Origin: Halomonas sp. TA22
Lineage (GTDB): Bacteria > Pseudomonadota > Gammaproteobacteria > Pseudomonadales > Halomonadaceae
Direction of reading: 5' to 3'
NCBI RefSeq assembly: GCF_013009075.1
Contig: NZ_CP053108.1
Span: 62,001-126,000 of the forward strand
DNA length: 64,000 bases
A program made the position numbers and the translations under genes. Position 1 is the stretch's first letter. The number at the start of each line of letters is the position of its first letter. The notes beneath the pieces were generated by a model. That model had not been told where the DNA came from, searched no databases, and worked only from the letters and a program-made list of their open reading frames with translations. Below are positions 16,671 to 26,536 of the stretch, piece after piece.

Positions 16671-18506
16671 ATGAGTGAGAGCAAACGCCCGCTGGGCATC
16701 ACCGACGTGGTGTTGAGAGACGCTCATCAGTCACTGTTCGCGACGCGTATGCGCCTGGACGACATGCTGCCGATTGCCGAGAAGCTCGACCGGGTGGGGT
16801 TCTGGTCACTGGAGTCCTGGGGTGGCGCGACCTTTGATGCCTGTATTCGTTATCTCGGCGAGGATCCCTGGGCGCGCATTCGCGCCCTCAAGGAGGCGAT
16901 GCCCAACACGCCCCAGCAGATGCTGCTGCGCGCCCAGAACCTGCTCGGCTATCGTCACTATGCCGATGACGTCGTGGACAGGTTCATCGAGCGTGCCCGC
17001 ACCAACGGTGTCGACGTGTTTCGCGTCTTCGACGCCATGAACGATCCGCGCAATCTGGAGCGGCCGATCAAGGCGGTGGTCGCCCAGGGTGGCCACGCCC
17101 AGGGCGCGATCTCCTATACCGTGAGCCCAGTGCACACCATCGAAGGCTGGGTGGATCTCGCCAAGCGGCTTGAAGACATGGGCTCGCACTCGGTGGCGAT
17201 CAAGGACATGGCGGGCTTGCTCACGCCCTATACCGCCTTCGAGCTGGTGTCGCGCCTGAAGAAGACCTTGTCGATTCCGGTGCACATGCAGTGCCACGCG
17301 ACCACCGGCATGTCGACCGCCACCGCGCTCAAGGCCGTTGAGGCGGGTATCGACAACGTCGATACCGCGATCTCCTCGATGTCGATGACCTATGGCCACA
17401 GCCCCACCGAGTCGGTGGTGGCGATCCTCAAGGAGACTGATCGCGATACCGGGCTCGATCTCGAGCTGCTCGAGGAGATCGCCGCCTACTTCCGCGAAGT
17501 ACGCAAGAAATACGCCGCCTTCGAAGGCTCGCTGAAGGGCATCGATTCACGCATCCTGGTCGCCCAGGTGCCGGGGGGCATGCTCACCAACATGGAGAAT
17601 CAGCTCAGGGAGCAGGGGGCCGGCGACAAGCTCGACGCGGTGCTCGACGAGATCCCCAAGGTGCGCGAGGATCTGGGCTTCATTCCACTGGTCACGCCGA
17701 CCTCGCAGATCGTCGGTACCCAGGCGGTCATGAACGTGATGATGGGTGAGCGCTACAAGTCGATCTCCAAGGAGGTTCAGGCGCTGCTCAAGGGCGAGTA
17801 TGGCGCTGCCCCGTCCGAGTTCAACCAGGAGCTGCAGGCTCGCGTGATCGAGGGCAAGGCGCCGATCACTTGCCGCCCTGCGGACATGCTCGAAGACGAG
17901 ATGGATCGCTTGCGTACCGAGCTCAAGGCCAAGGCCAAGGAGGAGGGCATTCGGCTCGAGGAGGGAGAGCGCGAGATCGACGATGTGCTGACCTACGCAC
18001 TGTTCCCCCAGATCGGCCTCAAGTTCCTCAAGAATCGCGACAATCCCGATGCCTTCGAGCCGGTACCCCAGGCACCTGATGCCCAGGCCTCGAACCTGCC
18101 GGCCGTGTCTCAGAAGAGCACGGCACCGGCGCCTGCCAGTTCCGGGCCCGAGACCTACACCATCACCGTCAATGGCAAGCAGTATGTGGTCGAGGTCGCC
18201 GAAGGTGGCGACATCACCCAGGTCCAGAGCGGCAGTGGCGCGTCCTCCGGTACGCAGACGGCGGTCTCCCGTGACGAGACTTCCGCCCCCTCCACGGGGG
18301 AGTCGATTACCGCACCGCTGGCCGGCAACATCTTCAAGGTCAACGTCAGCGTGGGCGACAGTGTCGCCGAGGATGACGTGGTGATCATCCTCGAGGCGAT
18401 GAAGATGGAAACTGAAGTGCGTGCCGCCAGTGCCGGTACGGTGTCCGAGATCAAGATCAAGGAGGGCGACAGCGTATCGGTGGGCGATACGCTGATCGTT
18501 CTCTAA
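16671..18506 (+). CDS. oadA: Oxaloacetate decarboxylase alpha subunit (biotin-carrying)
   Basis: 611-residue carboxyltransferase that moves CO2 from oxaloacetate to biotin. The N-terminal TIM barrel has [19 protein letters not shown] and the metal-site region [15 protein letters not shown]; the PYC/OADA conserved domain follows. A flexible Ala/Pro/Ser-rich linker (about residues 465-545) leads to a biotinyl domain with EAMKMETEV, biotin lysine about residue 577. It sits 93 bp after oadG and 12 bp before oadB. In the complex, pyruvate forms and sodium ions are pumped out. Confidence 0.96.
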   Translation: MSESKRPLGITDVVLRDAHQSLFATRMRLDDMLPIAEKLDRVGFWSLESWGGATFDACIRYLGEDPWARIRALKEAMPNTPQQMLLRAQNLLGYRHYADDVVDRFIERARTNGVDVFRVFDAMNDPRNLERPIKAVVAQGGHAQGAISYTVSPVHTIEGWVDLAKRLEDMGSHSVAIKDMAGLLTPYTAFELVSRLKKTLSIPVHMQCHATTGMSTATALKAVEAGIDNVDTAISSMSMTYGHSPTESVVAILKETDRDTGLDLELLEEIAAYFREVRKKYAAFEGSLKGIDSRILVAQVPGGMLTNMENQLREQGAGDKLDAVLDEIPKVREDLGFIPLVTPTSQIVGTQAVMNVMMGERYKSISKEVQALLKGEYGAAPSEFNQELQARVIEGKAPITCRPADMLEDEMDRLRTELKAKAKEEGIRLEEGEREIDDVLTYALFPQIGLKFLKNRDNPDAFEPVPQAPDAQASNLPAVSQKSTAPAPASSGPETYTITVNGKQYVVEVAEGGDITQVQSGSGASSGTQTAVSRDETSAPSTGESITAPLAGNIFKVNVSVGDSVAEDDVVIILEAMKMETEVRAASAGTVSEIKIKEGDSVSVGDTLIVL

Positions 18507-18518
18507 GGGCATCGATTC

Positions 18519-19841
18519 ATGGATAAGCTGTTAACGCTCTGGTACGGCTCGGGCCTGTACAACCTGACCCTGGGCCAGGTTGTGATGATCGTGATTGGCC
18601 TGGCCCTGCTCTATCTAGCCATCTACAAGAAGTTCGAGCCGTTACTGCTGGTGCCGATCGGCTTTGGGGGAATTCTCGCCAACATTCCGGAGGCGGGACT
18701 GGCACTGTCGGCGTTAGACCAGGCCATCGAAGTGGCACAACCGACGGTGCTTCAGCAGCTGGCGGCTGTCATGCAGGTGACCCTCAATCCGCTCGCAAGC
18801 CCCGATGCCTGGCGCGAAACGCTGCATGCCGTCGCTCACGACGGATTGCCCCCGGAGCTGTTGCGAGCTGCGCGGGACGTAGTGGGAGCGGCCGGTTACG
18901 GCGATGGCATGCTGTATACCTTCTACAGCGTGGCCATCTCATCGGGCATCGCGCCGCTGGTGATCTTCATGGGGGTCGGTGCGATGACCGACTTCGGCCC
19001 ACTGCTGGCCAACCCGCGAACCCTGTTCCTGGGTGCCGCCGCGCAGTTCGGCATTTTCGCCACGGTGCTCGGTGCGGTGGGGCTTTCGGCGATGGGCGTG
19101 ATGGACTTCTCGCTCAATCAGGCGGCGGCAATCGGCATCATCGGCGGGGCCGATGGCCCGACCTCGATCTACGTCTCGAGCATACTGGCGCCTGAGCTGC
19201 TGGGTGCGATTGCGGTGGCTGCCTACGCCTACATGGCGTTGGTTCCGCTGATTCAGCCGCCGATCATGCGTGCGCTGACCAGCAAGAAGGAGCGTGCCAT
19301 CGCCATGACCCAGCTGCGTCCGGTATCGAAGATCGAGAAGATCATCTTTCCGCTGGTGCTGCTGCTGCTGGTAGCCCTGTTCCTGCCGGATGCCGCGCCA
19401 CTGCTGGGAATGTTCTGCTTCGGCAACCTGATGCGCGAGTGTGGCGTAGTCGAGCGGCTCTCCGATACCGCGCAGAATGCGCTGATCAATATCGTCACCA
19501 TCTTCCTCGGCCTGGCCGTTGGCTCCAAGCTGGTTGCCAGCGAGTTCCTGGCGGTCGAGACGCTTGGCATCATGGGATTGGGTATCGTGGCTTTCGCCAT
19601 CGGGACCGCGGCGGGGGTGCTCATGGCCAAGCTGATGAATGCCGTCAGCAAGATGCCGATCAATCCGCTGATCGGGGCGGCTGGCGTCTCGGCCGTGCCG
19701 ATGGCGGCACGTGTGGCCAACAAGGTGGGGCTCGAGGCCAACCCGCACAACTTCCTGTTGATGCACGCCATGGGACCCAACGTGGCCGGTGTGATCGGTT
19801 CGGCGGTGGCAGCCGGGGTGATGATCAAGTATCTGGGATGA
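18519..19841 (+). CDS. oadB: Oxaloacetate decarboxylase beta subunit (sodium pump)
   Basis: 440-residue integral membrane subunit that decarboxylates carboxybiotin and exports sodium; family members are about 430 residues. Conserved stretches seen are [20 protein letters not shown], the [20 protein letters not shown] region with its key Asp, [11 protein letters not shown]-like (here [14 protein letters not shown]) and the C-terminal [17 protein letters not shown]. Last gene of the oad operon, convergent with a ferredoxin gene. No citrate lyase genes are in the window, so the oxaloacetate source is general metabolism or elsewhere. Confidence 0.96.
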   Translation: MDKLLTLWYGSGLYNLTLGQVVMIVIGLALLYLAIYKKFEPLLLVPIGFGGILANIPEAGLALSALDQAIEVAQPTVLQQLAAVMQVTLNPLASPDAWRETLHAVAHDGLPPELLRAARDVVGAAGYGDGMLYTFYSVAISSGIAPLVIFMGVGAMTDFGPLLANPRTLFLGAAAQFGIFATVLGAVGLSAMGVMDFSLNQAAAIGIIGGADGPTSIYVSSILAPELLGAIAVAAYAYMALVPLIQPPIMRALTSKKERAIAMTQLRPVSKIEKIIFPLVLLLLVALFLPDAAPLLGMFCFGNLMRECGVVERLSDTAQNALINIVTIFLGLAVGSKLVASEFLAVETLGIMGLGIVAFAIGTAAGVLMAKLMNAVSKMPINPLIGAAGVSAVPMAARVANKVGLEANPHNFLLMHAMGPNVAGVIGSAVAAGVMIKYLG

Positions 19842-19915
19842 TGCTCCGGTCAGCAATAGGTCCATCGGCGCGTGCCAATGGGCCTGTTGCTGCTCTTCGT
19901 TCAAGCCCTAGTGGC

Positions 19916-20260
19916 TCAAAGAGTCGTAGTAGCAGTGCCGGGCCGGCTTCGGTCAGCCGAACCGCCCGTGATGTCCTGGGCTAGCTCAAGATCCTCGTCC
20001 ACCCAGAGCTGGCAAGCGAGCCGATAACCCTGCTCGAGACGCGAGCCCAGCATCTTCTTCTCTTTCCAGTTGGGCTCGGGTAGGGCTTCGCCCCCTTTGA
20101 CGACTCGACACATGCACTTGGCGCACTTGCCCATGCCGCATCCGTAGTCGAGGTGGGGATAGGGAAACTGACGAATCCCCGCTCGTACAACCAGGTTGGT
20201 GTTGGCCCGGACTTCTCCTTCGAAAACTTCGCCATTCTTATGAATCTTGATTAGAGGCAT
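19916..20260 (-). CDS. 2Fe-2S ferredoxin (plant type)
   Basis: 114 residues with a plant-type cluster pattern: Cys41, Cys46 and Cys49 (CGMGKCAKC) and Cys83 (RLACQ). It is a small soluble electron carrier. It follows the permease gene at 20382 by 121 bp on the same strand and may be in its transcript. A second, different ferredoxin lies in the oxidase operon (26533-26871), and both share the EQGYRLACQ-type C-terminal block, so this one might serve the same pathway; that is inference. Confidence 0.9.
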   Translation of the reverse strand: MPLIKIHKNGEVFEGEVRANTNLVVRAGIRQFPYPHLDYGCGMGKCAKCMCRVVKGGEALPEPNWKEKKMLGSRLEQGYRLACQLWVDEDLELAQDITGGSADRSRPGTATTTL

Positions 20261-20381
20261 GAATCACCTGCTTGTCTGCTGAGCGGGGAGCGATATGCCG
20301 GCGCCCGCGTTTGTCGCCATTGTTAAAGTCAGAGAGGCCATGCCAGGATGGACTCTCGTCTTGTCGACCTGTCTGGCGCTG

Positions 20382-21863
20382 CTATAACAGTAGGATGGCC
20401 AGGCAGGAAGCCACGCCAATCCCGGCGATGACCGGCACGAAGTTGCGACGCACCAAGGCTGCCGGGCTGACCCCTGCAATGCCGGCATCCGCCGCTACGC
20501 CGAACGCCCAGGCCGCCAACGTGCCGCCACCGGCGAAGATCGCTGCCACTTGGCCCAGGGCGGCCAGCACATGGACGTTGACATCCGCGCCAGTGCCCAG
20601 CGCCCCCGACAGCGAACCCACTAGCGGTAGTCCGGAGAAGCCGGACCCATCCATTCCCGAGAGCAGGCCGATGAAGGCCATGCCGAATGTCAGCAGGAAG
20701 GCGTTGCCGTCAATGTGGCGGCCGATGTTGTTGCCGATGTCAAACAGGTAGCCGGCCGAGCCGGCGCCGATTACCTCCGCGGCATGCTCCGGATGGCCCA
20801 AGAAGAAGAAGCCGGCGATAGGAATGATCGGTGCGAATATCTTGATGGCAAAGAAAAAACCATCGCGAGTGTAGCTGCTGATGCCGTCCAGAGCATGGTG
20901 ACCGTGCGAGGCGAGAGAGGAGAGCACCAGCAGCACGGTGGCCGTGCCGCCGAGCAGTGCGGTGGCGCCGCCGCCGCGAATCGCTTGATCGGGCAGAAAC
21001 AGGGCGCGGTAGATCATCATGGCCGCGATGCTGATCAGTATAGTCGGCACCGCCACGGCAAAGAAGCGAGCGCAGGGGCTGGCGTCGAAGGGCTCCGAAA
21101 TGGTGGCGGGCTGCACCGCGGCCGCGTTCACGCTCGCTGCCGGTTTGGGTGTGAATATCTCGTCGCTCTTCGGTGCCTTCAGCACGCCCGAGCGCATGTC
21201 GCGGCGCAGCTGGATGCAGGCCAGCGTCACGGCGACGATGCCTACGGTCAGGGAAAACAGCATGGTATAGGGCACCAGGGCGGTGGTTTCGACGCCGGCG
21301 GCGCTAGCGGTGAGACGACTGGCGCCCTGGATGACCGGATCGGCCGACAGGGCCATGCCGTGGCCGAACAGGTTGACCGCCATGGCTGCGCCGATCGCCG
21401 GCAGCCCGACCTGCATCGCGACCGGAATCAGCACGGTGCCGACCAGCGCCACTGCCGGAGTGGGCCAGAAGAAGGCTGCCGCAACATACATGGTGATGCC
21501 GACCACGAAGAATGCGGTCCAGGGGCCGACCATCAGCCTTTTCATTGGAGCAACCATGAGGCGGTCGGCGCCTGAGTGCTGCAGCGACTTTAGCATGGCC
21601 ACCATCAAGGCGATGACTAGCATGATGTCGAAGAGTTCGACCCCGGCGTTGAGCAGGGCCCGAAAGACCACCTGAGTGGCGAATATGGTCTGATTGAGTG
21701 CACCGTCGTGTGGCGCTTCGGCTAGCATGCCCAGCATGAAGATGCCGGCGATGGAAGGGATGATAACTCCCTTACGGAAACCGATGGAGACGAATATCGC
21801 CAGGATGACCAGCAGGAATATCCAATGCGATGCCGTGAGTTGTATTTGTTCCAATTGTTCCAT
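20382..21863 (-). CDS. Putative organic-anion permease, ion-transporter-like, family uncertain
   Basis: 493 residues from the ATG at 21863 (MEQLEQIQLTASHWIFLLVI); an ATG at 21941 would add 26 residues. Neither has a clear ribosome site. About 12-13 membrane helices are seen. Two parts have the re-entrant, Gly/Pro-rich look of IT-superfamily carriers: PTPAVALVGTVLIPVAMQ, and GLLSGMDGSGFSGLPLVGSL near the C-terminus. I do not recognise the family with certainty. A near copy of the GntR operator lies 342 bp upstream (22205), and a ferredoxin gene follows. The context suggests uptake of the substrate of the neighbouring catabolic genes. Confidence 0.75.
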   Translation of the reverse strand: MEQLEQIQLTASHWIFLLVILAIFVSIGFRKGVIIPSIAGIFMLGMLAEAPHDGALNQTIFATQVVFRALLNAGVELFDIMLVIALMVAMLKSLQHSGADRLMVAPMKRLMVGPWTAFFVVGITMYVAAAFFWPTPAVALVGTVLIPVAMQVGLPAIGAAMAVNLFGHGMALSADPVIQGASRLTASAAGVETTALVPYTMLFSLTVGIVAVTLACIQLRRDMRSGVLKAPKSDEIFTPKPAASVNAAAVQPATISEPFDASPCARFFAVAVPTILISIAAMMIYRALFLPDQAIRGGGATALLGGTATVLLVLSSLASHGHHALDGISSYTRDGFFFAIKIFAPIIPIAGFFFLGHPEHAAEVIGAGSAGYLFDIGNNIGRHIDGNAFLLTFGMAFIGLLSGMDGSGFSGLPLVGSLSGALGTGADVNVHVLAALGQVAAIFAGGGTLAAWAFGVAADAGIAGVSPAALVRRNFVPVIAGIGVASCLAILLL

Positions 21864-22204
21864 GTTGTTGCACCATGTCGTGTCGTCAGGCTTGGGGGTT
21901 GTAGTTATCGATGCTGCTTTACAACTTTTTCGCTGCGCCATGTATGCCGGAAGCGGTGCTTACGTCTCATAAGCATGAGATGGCGATTAGGATGAGCTCA
22001 CTCGTATCGTCTGCCTCCTAATCGCTCGCAATGTCGCCGCTCGCTGGTCGCGGGACGAATGTCCAAAAACCTTGGCACGTTCCTCCCTGCGGGACTAGAA
22101 CCGCCCGCATGGGCTGGAGGCAGTGTGGCGCAGAGCCTCCATTTCCCGAATGCCAATCGTCGGATTAACTGGCGTCCGCTCAAACATGTCGCAAAATCAA
22201 TTTC

Positions 22205-22214
22205 TGGTGTACCA
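22205..22214. promoter_or_regulatory. Candidate GntR operator, near copy
   Basis: TGGTGTACCA differs at one base from the TGGTATACCA palindrome found elsewhere in this region. It lies between the divergent permease and gntR genes. Confidence 0.45.
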
Positions 22215-22427
22215 AATTGGGGCATAAAGGGTAGTCTCCCGATTTCATTGATTGGCATTATAAAAGAAGGAGGGATAAATATAGTGACGCTTAGCAAGCG
22301 TAGCTAATGGCCTTCTTTCGCATTTATTGTTTAAAAACAATATCTTAAATATCTATTTTGAATATGTTTTTGTCTTTAAAATCGATTATGACTTAGATTA
22401 TGCCTCTGTTAGGGAAGGCGTCAAGTA

Positions 22428-22437
22428 AGGTATACCA
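22428..22437. promoter_or_regulatory. Candidate GntR operator before gntR
   Basis: AGGTATACCA, one base from TGGTATACCA, lies 24 bp before the gntR start codon. That position fits autoregulation. Confidence 0.6.
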
Positions 22438-22461
22438 AATTCCAAAAGGTAGAGGTTCTGC

Positions 22462-23121
22462 ATGGCGAGACACGGTAACAGCAAGCCAGAGGCGACAGTG
22501 GCAAGCCGTATCTATGAGATCCTGCGCCAGGATCTACTCAACGGGAGATTCGAGGCGGGCAAGAGATTGTCGATTGTGTCTTTGAGAGAAGCGTACCAGG
22601 TGGGGCTGAGCCCGCTGCGCGAGGCGCTAAATCGCCTGGCGGCGTATGGTCTGTTGCGCCAGGAGAGTCAACGAGGCTTCCGCGTGCTCGAACTATCCAG
22701 GGATGAGCTTGCCGATATCACGGAGGTGCGTCGTCGGCTGGAGGGCATGGCATTGGAGCTAGCCATCCGGCACGGCGATGCGGAGTGGGAGTCGCAATTG
22801 TTAGCGGCCTGTCACCGACTAGTGCGCGCTGGCGATCATACCTCGCTGAGCGAGTGGGAGGCATTGCACTTGCGTTTTCACAACGCCCTCATCGCCTCCT
22901 GCGGCTCAGCATGGCTGCTGCGCTTCATCGCCCAGCTCCACGATCAGTTCGACCGCTATCGGCGGGTTGCGCCTCGTGCTCTTGAGCTGCGCCAGCGGCT
23001 TAATAGCCAACATCATGAGCTGGTGAACTTGGCGTTGGCGAGGGATGCCAGACGCGCCAGAGCGGTGATCGAGGAGCATATCGTGCTTTCCAGCGAAGTG
23101 GCGAGGCGCAGCTGCCTCTAG
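22462..23121 (+). CDS. GntR-family transcriptional regulator (FadR/FCD subgroup)
   Basis: 219 residues: an N-terminal winged helix (about residues 14-78, with SLREAYQVGLSPLREALNRL as the recognition region) and an all-helical FCD effector domain (about 85-215). Such domains bind carboxylates through a metal held by Asp/His residues. AGAGG precedes the ATG. The gene is surrounded by TGGTATACCA-like sites, the type of short palindrome GntR proteins bind, and is divergent from the permease. It is a clear paralogue of the regulator at 40577. The effector is probably the pathway substrate or product. Confidence 0.93.
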   Translation: MARHGNSKPEATVASRIYEILRQDLLNGRFEAGKRLSIVSLREAYQVGLSPLREALNRLAAYGLLRQESQRGFRVLELSRDELADITEVRRRLEGMALELAIRHGDAEWESQLLAACHRLVRAGDHTSLSEWEALHLRFHNALIASCGSAWLLRFIAQLHDQFDRYRRVAPRALELRQRLNSQHHELVNLALARDARRARAVIEEHIVLSSEVARRSCL

Positions 23122-23243
23122 CGCGGTGCCGGAGGCGGCGCGATGCGGAAGGGCCGATTCGGCAAGTGGCGATTGGTGAAGCGACGTGGCTGGCGAGATT
23201 ATTCATGGGGGGCTTTACAAGGGAAGGACATTTAGCTAGTTTA

Positions 23244-23253
23244 TGGTATACCA
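23244..23253. promoter_or_regulatory. Candidate GntR operator before the creatininase-family gene
   Basis: Exact TGGTATACCA palindrome, 71 bp before the start codon of the creatininase-family gene and 122 bp after the gntR stop. Confidence 0.65.
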
Positions 23254-23324
23254 AGTGCCATTGGCGAAAACGACTCCTGCGTCCGACCCCTTGCTTCCCT
23301 GCAGGAGCCAAAGGAGAGAACGGG

Positions 23325-24125
23325 ATGAAAAGCTACATTCTCACAGAGATGACCTGGCCGGAGGTCGAGGAGGCGTTGCAGCGCGTCAGGATGGCCATCG
23401 TGCCGGTGGGCGCCCACGAACAGCACGGCCCGCACATGAACGAGAGCTGCGATGCGGTGCTGGCCACCGAGATGGCCAAGCGGCTGGCGGCGCGCTTGCA
23501 TCCCGATGTGCTGGTGACGCCCACGGTCAACATGGGCGTCTCGCCCCATCACCTGAATTTTCCCGGCACCCTGAGCCTGCGCCCGGAAACGCTGATCGCC
23601 GTACTGCGCGACATGGTGATCTCCCTCAAGCGCCACGGCATCGACAGAGTGCTGTTTCTCAACAGTCATGGTGGCAACCAGGCAACGCTTAGCCTGGCCT
23701 GCGCCACCTTTTCCCAAGAACTGGGAGTGGTGTGCTACTACGCCAAGACCACGGCGTCCGCCAAGAAGGCGATGAAGGAGCATGTTCATTCGACGTTATT
23801 TGGTCACAGCTGCGAGCGAGAGGTGTCCGAGGCGCTCTACATGGCTCCTCACCTGGTGCGTCCGGAGCGGCTCGAGAAAGGCGATATTGTCAGCGGTGGG
23901 CGCTGGGAGCGGATGCGTCCGGGCAACCCCATCCAGGGGTTCTACCGTTACGAGGAGATGACCCGCAACGGCTGCATAGGCGATGCCACCCAGGCAAGCT
24001 ATGCCATTGGCAAGGTCATCGTGGAAGAGGCACTTGAGGAGCTTTCTGCAGCAGTACATGCGCTACTGAATGAGCGCGCCGAATCGAGACAGGCTTCACC
24101 GAGTGAGCGGGAGTTGGCCAGCTGA
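23325..24125 (+). CDS. Creatininase-family amidohydrolase
   Basis: 266 residues. The creatininase fold binds two metals to hydrolyse cyclic or linear amides; here the motif VGAHEQHGPHMNESCD gives Glu32, His34 and Asp43, and FLNSHGGNQ gives His115, matching the family pattern. A later Glu lies in HSCEREVSEAL. The ATG at 23325 has AAGGAGAG upstream; a longer frame from 23166 lacks a ribosome site. An exact TGGTATACCA is upstream. The family includes creatininase, formamidopyrimidine deformylase and mycofactocin MftE. No mycofactocin genes are nearby, so an amide hydrolase step in the local catabolic pathway is the better guess. Confidence 0.88.
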   Translation: MKSYILTEMTWPEVEEALQRVRMAIVPVGAHEQHGPHMNESCDAVLATEMAKRLAARLHPDVLVTPTVNMGVSPHHLNFPGTLSLRPETLIAVLRDMVISLKRHGIDRVLFLNSHGGNQATLSLACATFSQELGVVCYYAKTTASAKKAMKEHVHSTLFGHSCEREVSEALYMAPHLVRPERLEKGDIVSGGRWERMRPGNPIQGFYRYEEMTRNGCIGDATQASYAIGKVIVEEALEELSAAVHALLNERAESRQASPSERELAS

Positions 24126-24201
24126 TACTGCGTTTGTGGTTGCTGCCAGCATTCACGGCTGACGATGCCACGACGACCCATGACAACAAGAGGGCAACGA
24201 T

Positions 24202-24507
24202 ATGTTTATTATCCTGACAAGCAAGCTGGACGAATACGATGCCAGGCCGGGGCAAGGCGTTTCCCCCATCGAAGCCTACGAGTACTTCTTCTATGGCAAG
24301 AAGAAGGCCGACTTCACCATTGCCCAGGTCGATGGGCTCCAGGGGCGCGTTAGCATCGTCGAGACCGGCGAGGGTGGGGCAACCAATAGCGTGCCGCTGA
24401 AGTTCTTCGAGCGCTTCGACACGCTCGAGGCGGCACGCAACGAACTCAAGCAACTGGTATCCTTCGGCAGTATCGATGCCCGCCTGAAGAAGGTTTCGCT
24501 GCACTGA
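24202..24507 (+). CDS. Small hypothetical protein, same operon as the creatininase-family gene
   Basis: 101 residues, not recognised. It starts MFIILTSKLDEYDARPGQGV, has an aromatic patch EAYEYFFYGKKKADFTIAQV and a C-terminal helix-rich part (FDTLEAARNELKQLVSF). It is cytoplasmic, with no Cys cluster. It lies 76 bp after the creatininase-family gene with a plausible GGGCAACG ribosome site. Its alternating hydrophobic strands and helix suggest a compact alpha/beta domain, perhaps an accessory subunit; no function can be assigned. Confidence 0.75.
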   Translation: MFIILTSKLDEYDARPGQGVSPIEAYEYFFYGKKKADFTIAQVDGLQGRVSIVETGEGGATNSVPLKFFERFDTLEAARNELKQLVSFGSIDARLKKVSLH

Positions 24508-24658
24508 AAAAGTCGACCCTCTGTATTGGGCCCGCTCCTGATGGTGCGGGCCTGCGCCTGTCACTACTGGTTCTTCGTGCACCAGATACCTCCTACATTG
24601 CCCTAAGTATGGTAAAATGTCGCAGTTGATTCACCGCCCAGACAGCCGCAGGTAGCCA

Positions 24659-25318
24659 ATGGCCGACACTTGGTCCCAAGAAGACCTTTCCCCAATCCGC
24701 GACAAGGTGTACGCCCATCTCAAGGACGCCATTCTGCGGGGTGAATACAAGGCGGGTGATCGTCTGGTCGAGAGGGTGCTGGCCGATAAGCTCAATATCA
24801 GCCGTACGCCTATCCGTGAGGCGCTGTTTCGTCTCGAGACCCAGCGCTTCGTGCGCACGGTGCCGCGCAAGGGAGTCGTGGTCAACGAAATCACCCAGGC
24901 GGAGATTCTTGAAGTCTTCATGATCCTGGCATCGCTGGAGTCACTGGCGGCACGCCTGGCCGCGCAAAAGGTCAACGATGAGATCGTGGCCGAGATCGAC
25001 CAACTGCTGGCCGAGATCGAAGAGGCGCTGAGCAATGGCGGTGGTGATGAAGTCGAGCTCAACGTCAAATACAACGATCTGATTGGCCGTGCCTCCGGCA
25101 ATCCCAAGCTGCATGAGATGCTGGTAGACTTGAAGGATTACGTACGCGCTTTCTCCAATCTCAGCAGCGCCCTACCGGGGCGTACCAAGGAAGCCCTGCG
25201 TGAACATCAGGATGTACTAAGCGCCATTCGCAGCGGCGAAGAGGACCTGGCCGAGAGCTTTACTCGCATCCATCTCGAGAAGTCACGCATGGCCTACATG
25301 AGCCACTCCCACAACTGA
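24659..25318 (+). CDS. GntR-family transcriptional regulator (FCD subgroup), second type
   Basis: 219 residues. The winged helix (IRDKVYAHLKDAILRGEYKA through RTPIREALFRLETQ) is followed by an FCD effector domain. It is only distantly similar to the GntR proteins at 22462 and 40577, and no TGGTATACCA copy lies before it. It is convergent with the oxidase operon (16-bp gap to the DUF1330 gene). It may control the same operon with a different signal, or a target outside the window. Confidence 0.92.
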   Translation: MADTWSQEDLSPIRDKVYAHLKDAILRGEYKAGDRLVERVLADKLNISRTPIREALFRLETQRFVRTVPRKGVVVNEITQAEILEVFMILASLESLAARLAAQKVNDEIVAEIDQLLAEIEEALSNGGGDEVELNVKYNDLIGRASGNPKLHEMLVDLKDYVRAFSNLSSALPGRTKEALREHQDVLSAIRSGEEDLAESFTRIHLEKSRMAYMSHSHN

Positions 25319-25333
25319 CAGTGGCGACGTGGT

Positions 25334-25624
25334 TCACATACCCTCGACAATGCGCATATCCCTGACGGCTCCATTGCCGAGCGCTGTCAACGCAGCCGCG
25401 TAAGCCTCCCCATCATGGGTCGCGCGAGCACTATCGAGATCGGGAAACTCGATGACGATAGTGCGTTCCCGCCGGCCATTTTCATAGGCGAAGGCTGCGA
25501 CACCTCTTGCCAGGAAAGTTCCGCCGCCAGCGGTGATGGCAGGAACGGCAAGCCGAATGTAGCTGGCATACTGCTCGGCATTCGTGATTTCGCGATAGCA
25601 AGATATCCAGTAAGCTTTTTTCAT
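25334..25624 (-). CDS. DUF1330-family protein
   Basis: 96 residues forming a dimeric alpha/beta barrel-type domain: MKKAYWISCYREITNAEQYA, then GGGTFLARG, ERTIVIEFPDLDSARA and the terminal DMRIVEG, all typical of DUF1330. The ATG at 25624 is chosen for its AAGGA site; earlier codons do not fit the family. Last gene of the seven-gene oxidase operon. DUF1330 proteins have no agreed function; in catabolic operons they may act as small ligand-binding or monooxygenase-like proteins. Confidence 0.85.
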   Translation of the reverse strand: MKKAYWISCYREITNAEQYASYIRLAVPAITAGGGTFLARGVAAFAYENGRRERTIVIEFPDLDSARATHDGEAYAAALTALGNGAVRDMRIVEGM

Positions 25625-25702
25625 CGCTTGAGTTCCTTGGGTACAGAGTGACGGGGGACGCGACACTGCCCGGGGCACTCGTCATGCCCCAGGCCGGCGT
25701 GA

Positions 25703-26536
25703 CTAGCTGATGACCAGCGGCGAAGACAGGTCCTTCAAAGTCTTGGCGACGCTCATGGCGACGATGTGGCCGGTCTTGGGGTTGCTCGGCGAGGGGGTGT
25801 TCCGCACCTCGATGCGCACCTCGCCGAACCGTCCTTTGGCCGATACCTCGTGGACGTTCTTGTCGATGGAGGGGTCGATCAGCACGCGAACGTCTGTTGA
25901 CTCGAAGCCTACTCCCGCCAGGCTCAGCGCCGCCGAGACGTTGACGCTCTCCGGGAACACGCGGGACGACTCACGGGCGTTGCCCTCGAAGATCACCGTC
26001 GGCTGCGTGATCGTGTCGAGATCCACTACCTCTTCGGCAAAGGTGCCGCGCCATGCCTTGACCGGCTTGCGGGTGGTCAAGGTGACGCGCTCCAGCGGCC
26101 CTTGGGCAGCGGCGGCGATGCGGTCGAGGCCGGCAATGGCCGCCGATGGCACCAGCACCCGTTTGCCGTGCCGGCCGGCGCTGGCCATGACCCGATCGAA
26201 CAGCGCCTGGTCGCAGAAGGCGCCGACCGAGACGATCATGAAGTCGCAGCCGTGGGCCAGCGAAGTTTCGGCGTAACGGATCACGGCCGCATGGCCCGCC
26301 GTCTCGACTACCACGTCGGGGGCAGAGGCGAAGAAGGTCTCCTCGCAGTCGGTGAATTGGCAGCCGTCCAGGGTAATGCCGGCATACTTGGCCACATCGC
26401 GTACCAGCACGGCGACCAGGCGACTATCACCCGCCTGGCCGCCGAGTATGGCCTCGGCGACGTCCTTTCCGGCCGTGCCGTAGCCGATGAGACCTACCCG
26501 TGTCGAATGCTCGCTGCTGGCCATATCGCTGCTCAC
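25703..26536 (-). CDS. L-aspartate dehydrogenase family protein
   Basis: 277 residues. A Rossmann motif GLIGYGTAG lies at residues 15-23; the C-terminal catalytic half has VPSAAIAGLDRIAAA and DPSIDKNVHEV with the conserved His229. The family reversibly converts aspartate and iminosuccinate/oxaloacetate with NAD(P). It overlaps the ferredoxin stop/start by four bases (ATGA), so it is coupled to the electron-transfer genes. In this operon it could release or capture ammonia on a C4 dicarboxylate, or act on a related imine; the exact substrate is inferred only from family. Confidence 0.88.
   Translation of the reverse strand: MSSDMASSEHSTRVGLIGYGTAGKDVAEAILGGQAGDSRLVAVLVRDVAKYAGITLDGCQFTDCEETFFASAPDVVVETAGHAAVIRYAETSLAHGCDFMIVSVGAFCDQALFDRVMASAGRHGKRVLVPSAAIAGLDRIAAAAQGPLERVTLTTRKPVKAWRGTFAEEVVDLDTITQPTVIFEGNARESSRVFPESVNVSAALSLAGVGFESTDVRVLIDPSIDKNVHEVSAKGRFGEVRIEVRNTPSPSNPKTGHIVAMSVAKTLKDLSSPLVIS

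Larger units (their letters stand above)
21864..22461. other. Intergenic region between divergent permease and gntR genes
   Basis: About 600 bp. The part next to the permease has normal GC; 22240-22440 is AT-rich. No protein gene is supported. It contains a TGGTGTACCA site (22205) and an AGGTATACCA site (22428). A strong AAGGAGGG (22267-22274) is followed by a GTG and only six further codons before a stop (22284-22307), possibly a leader peptide but more likely chance. Confidence 0.6.

Noticed and set aside
22284-22307. A seven-codon leader peptide after AAGGAGGG
   Set aside because: The spacing to the GTG is poor and nothing downstream shows attenuation structure; more likely chance.
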